Below, piece by piece: positions 15,864 to 15,995 of a stretch of 15,995 nucleotides of DNA (the first letter of the stretch is position 1; every line of letters starts with the position of its first letter). The notes beneath the pieces are model-generated. The model saw only the letters and a program-made list of their open reading frames with translations, made no database searches and had not been told where the DNA came from. A program made the position numbers and the translations under genes. This DNA is from Thermoplasmata archaeon (GTDB lineage Archaea; Thermoplasmatota; Thermoplasmata; RBG-16-68-12), in NCBI GenBank assembly GCA_013329855.1, contig DUJI01000050.1:3864-19858 (forward strand). The letters run 5' to 3'.

Positions 15864-15995
15864 ATGCGCGCGTTCGTCACGGGCGGGACGGGCCTCATCG
15901 GCCGCCACGTGGTCGACGCCCTCCTGGCAGGCGGTTGGGAGGTGTGGGCCCTCGTGCGCGACCCGGCGCGGGCCGCGGACCTCGCCGCGCGCGGC
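15864..15995 (+). CDS. NAD(P)-dependent epimerase / extended SDR (3'-partial)
   Basis: Only the first 44 residues are in the window. They begin with the extended short-chain dehydrogenase/epimerase signature MRAFVTGGTGLIG: a beta strand, then the dinucleotide-binding GGTGLIG glycine motif at 7-13 with the first helix (GRHVVDALLAGG), and the second strand VWALVRDP where R42-like positions choose the cofactor. The arginine in ALVRDP is often seen with NADP- or NAD-using atypical SDRs. Members act on nucleotide sugars or related small molecules; the specific reaction cannot be told without the rest. It lies 9 bases after the CBS gene with a GAGGCGG Shine-Dalgarno-like stretch before the ATG. Confidence 0.85.
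   Translation, partial: MRAFVTGGTGLIGRHVVDALLAGGWEVWALVRDPARAADLAARG

Noticed and set aside
1..15995. tRNA, rRNA, CRISPR array, insertion sequence or integrase
   Set aside because: No cloverleaf-like intergenic segment, regularly spaced direct repeats, transposase motifs or terminal inverted repeats were seen on reading; intergenic gaps are all under about 175 bases.

Overview
The window reads as a piece of a high-G+C archaeal chromosome. The archaeal markers are a two-subunit topoisomerase VI, a ferredoxin-dependent 2-oxoacid oxidoreductase, a DRG-family GTPase, a HerA/FtsK-superfamily ATPase, AT-rich TATA-like boxes 25-35 bases upstream of several starts, and large cell-surface proteins with N-glycosylation sequons. 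A fused gamma-delta oxidoreductase subunit, modular surface proteins with InlB-type repeats and a membrane protein with a zinc ribbon fit an uncultured member of the Thermoplasmatota. Topoisomerase VI argues against Thermoplasmatales proper, which are known to lack it. The placement is inference; no rRNA or other phylogenetic marker was tested.

Layout: (1) 1-2627 (+) is the 3' part of a large secreted, C-terminally anchored surface protein. (2) 2634-5682 (-) is a tightly coupled three-gene operon, porGD-porA-porB, joined by two ATGA overlaps. (3) A 173-base divergent intergenic region separates it from a HerA/DUF853-like ATPase at 5856-7970 (+). (4) Tail-to-tail with that, 3 bases away, lies top6B-top6A (7974-11076, -), preceded on the same strand by a 4-TM zinc-ribbon protein (11233-12231, -). 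(5) From 12355 everything runs on the plus strand: carbamate kinase, a SAM methyltransferase, a DRG GTPase, a two-CBS-domain protein, and the start of a nucleotide-sugar epimerase/extended SDR cut by the window end.

The genes are mainly housekeeping: acetyl-CoA/2-oxoacid redox chemistry, DNA topology, a DNA-pumping ATPase of unknown job, carbamoyl-phosphate/ATP chemistry and ribosome-associated GTPase function. No mobile element, CRISPR array, tRNA or rRNA was seen, and no non-coding stretch exceeds about 175 bases. The parts most worth a second look are the C-terminal duplicated module of the HerA-like ATPase, the modular surface protein, the zinc-ribbon membrane protein next to topoisomerase VI, and a recurring leaderless or short-leader promoter pattern.
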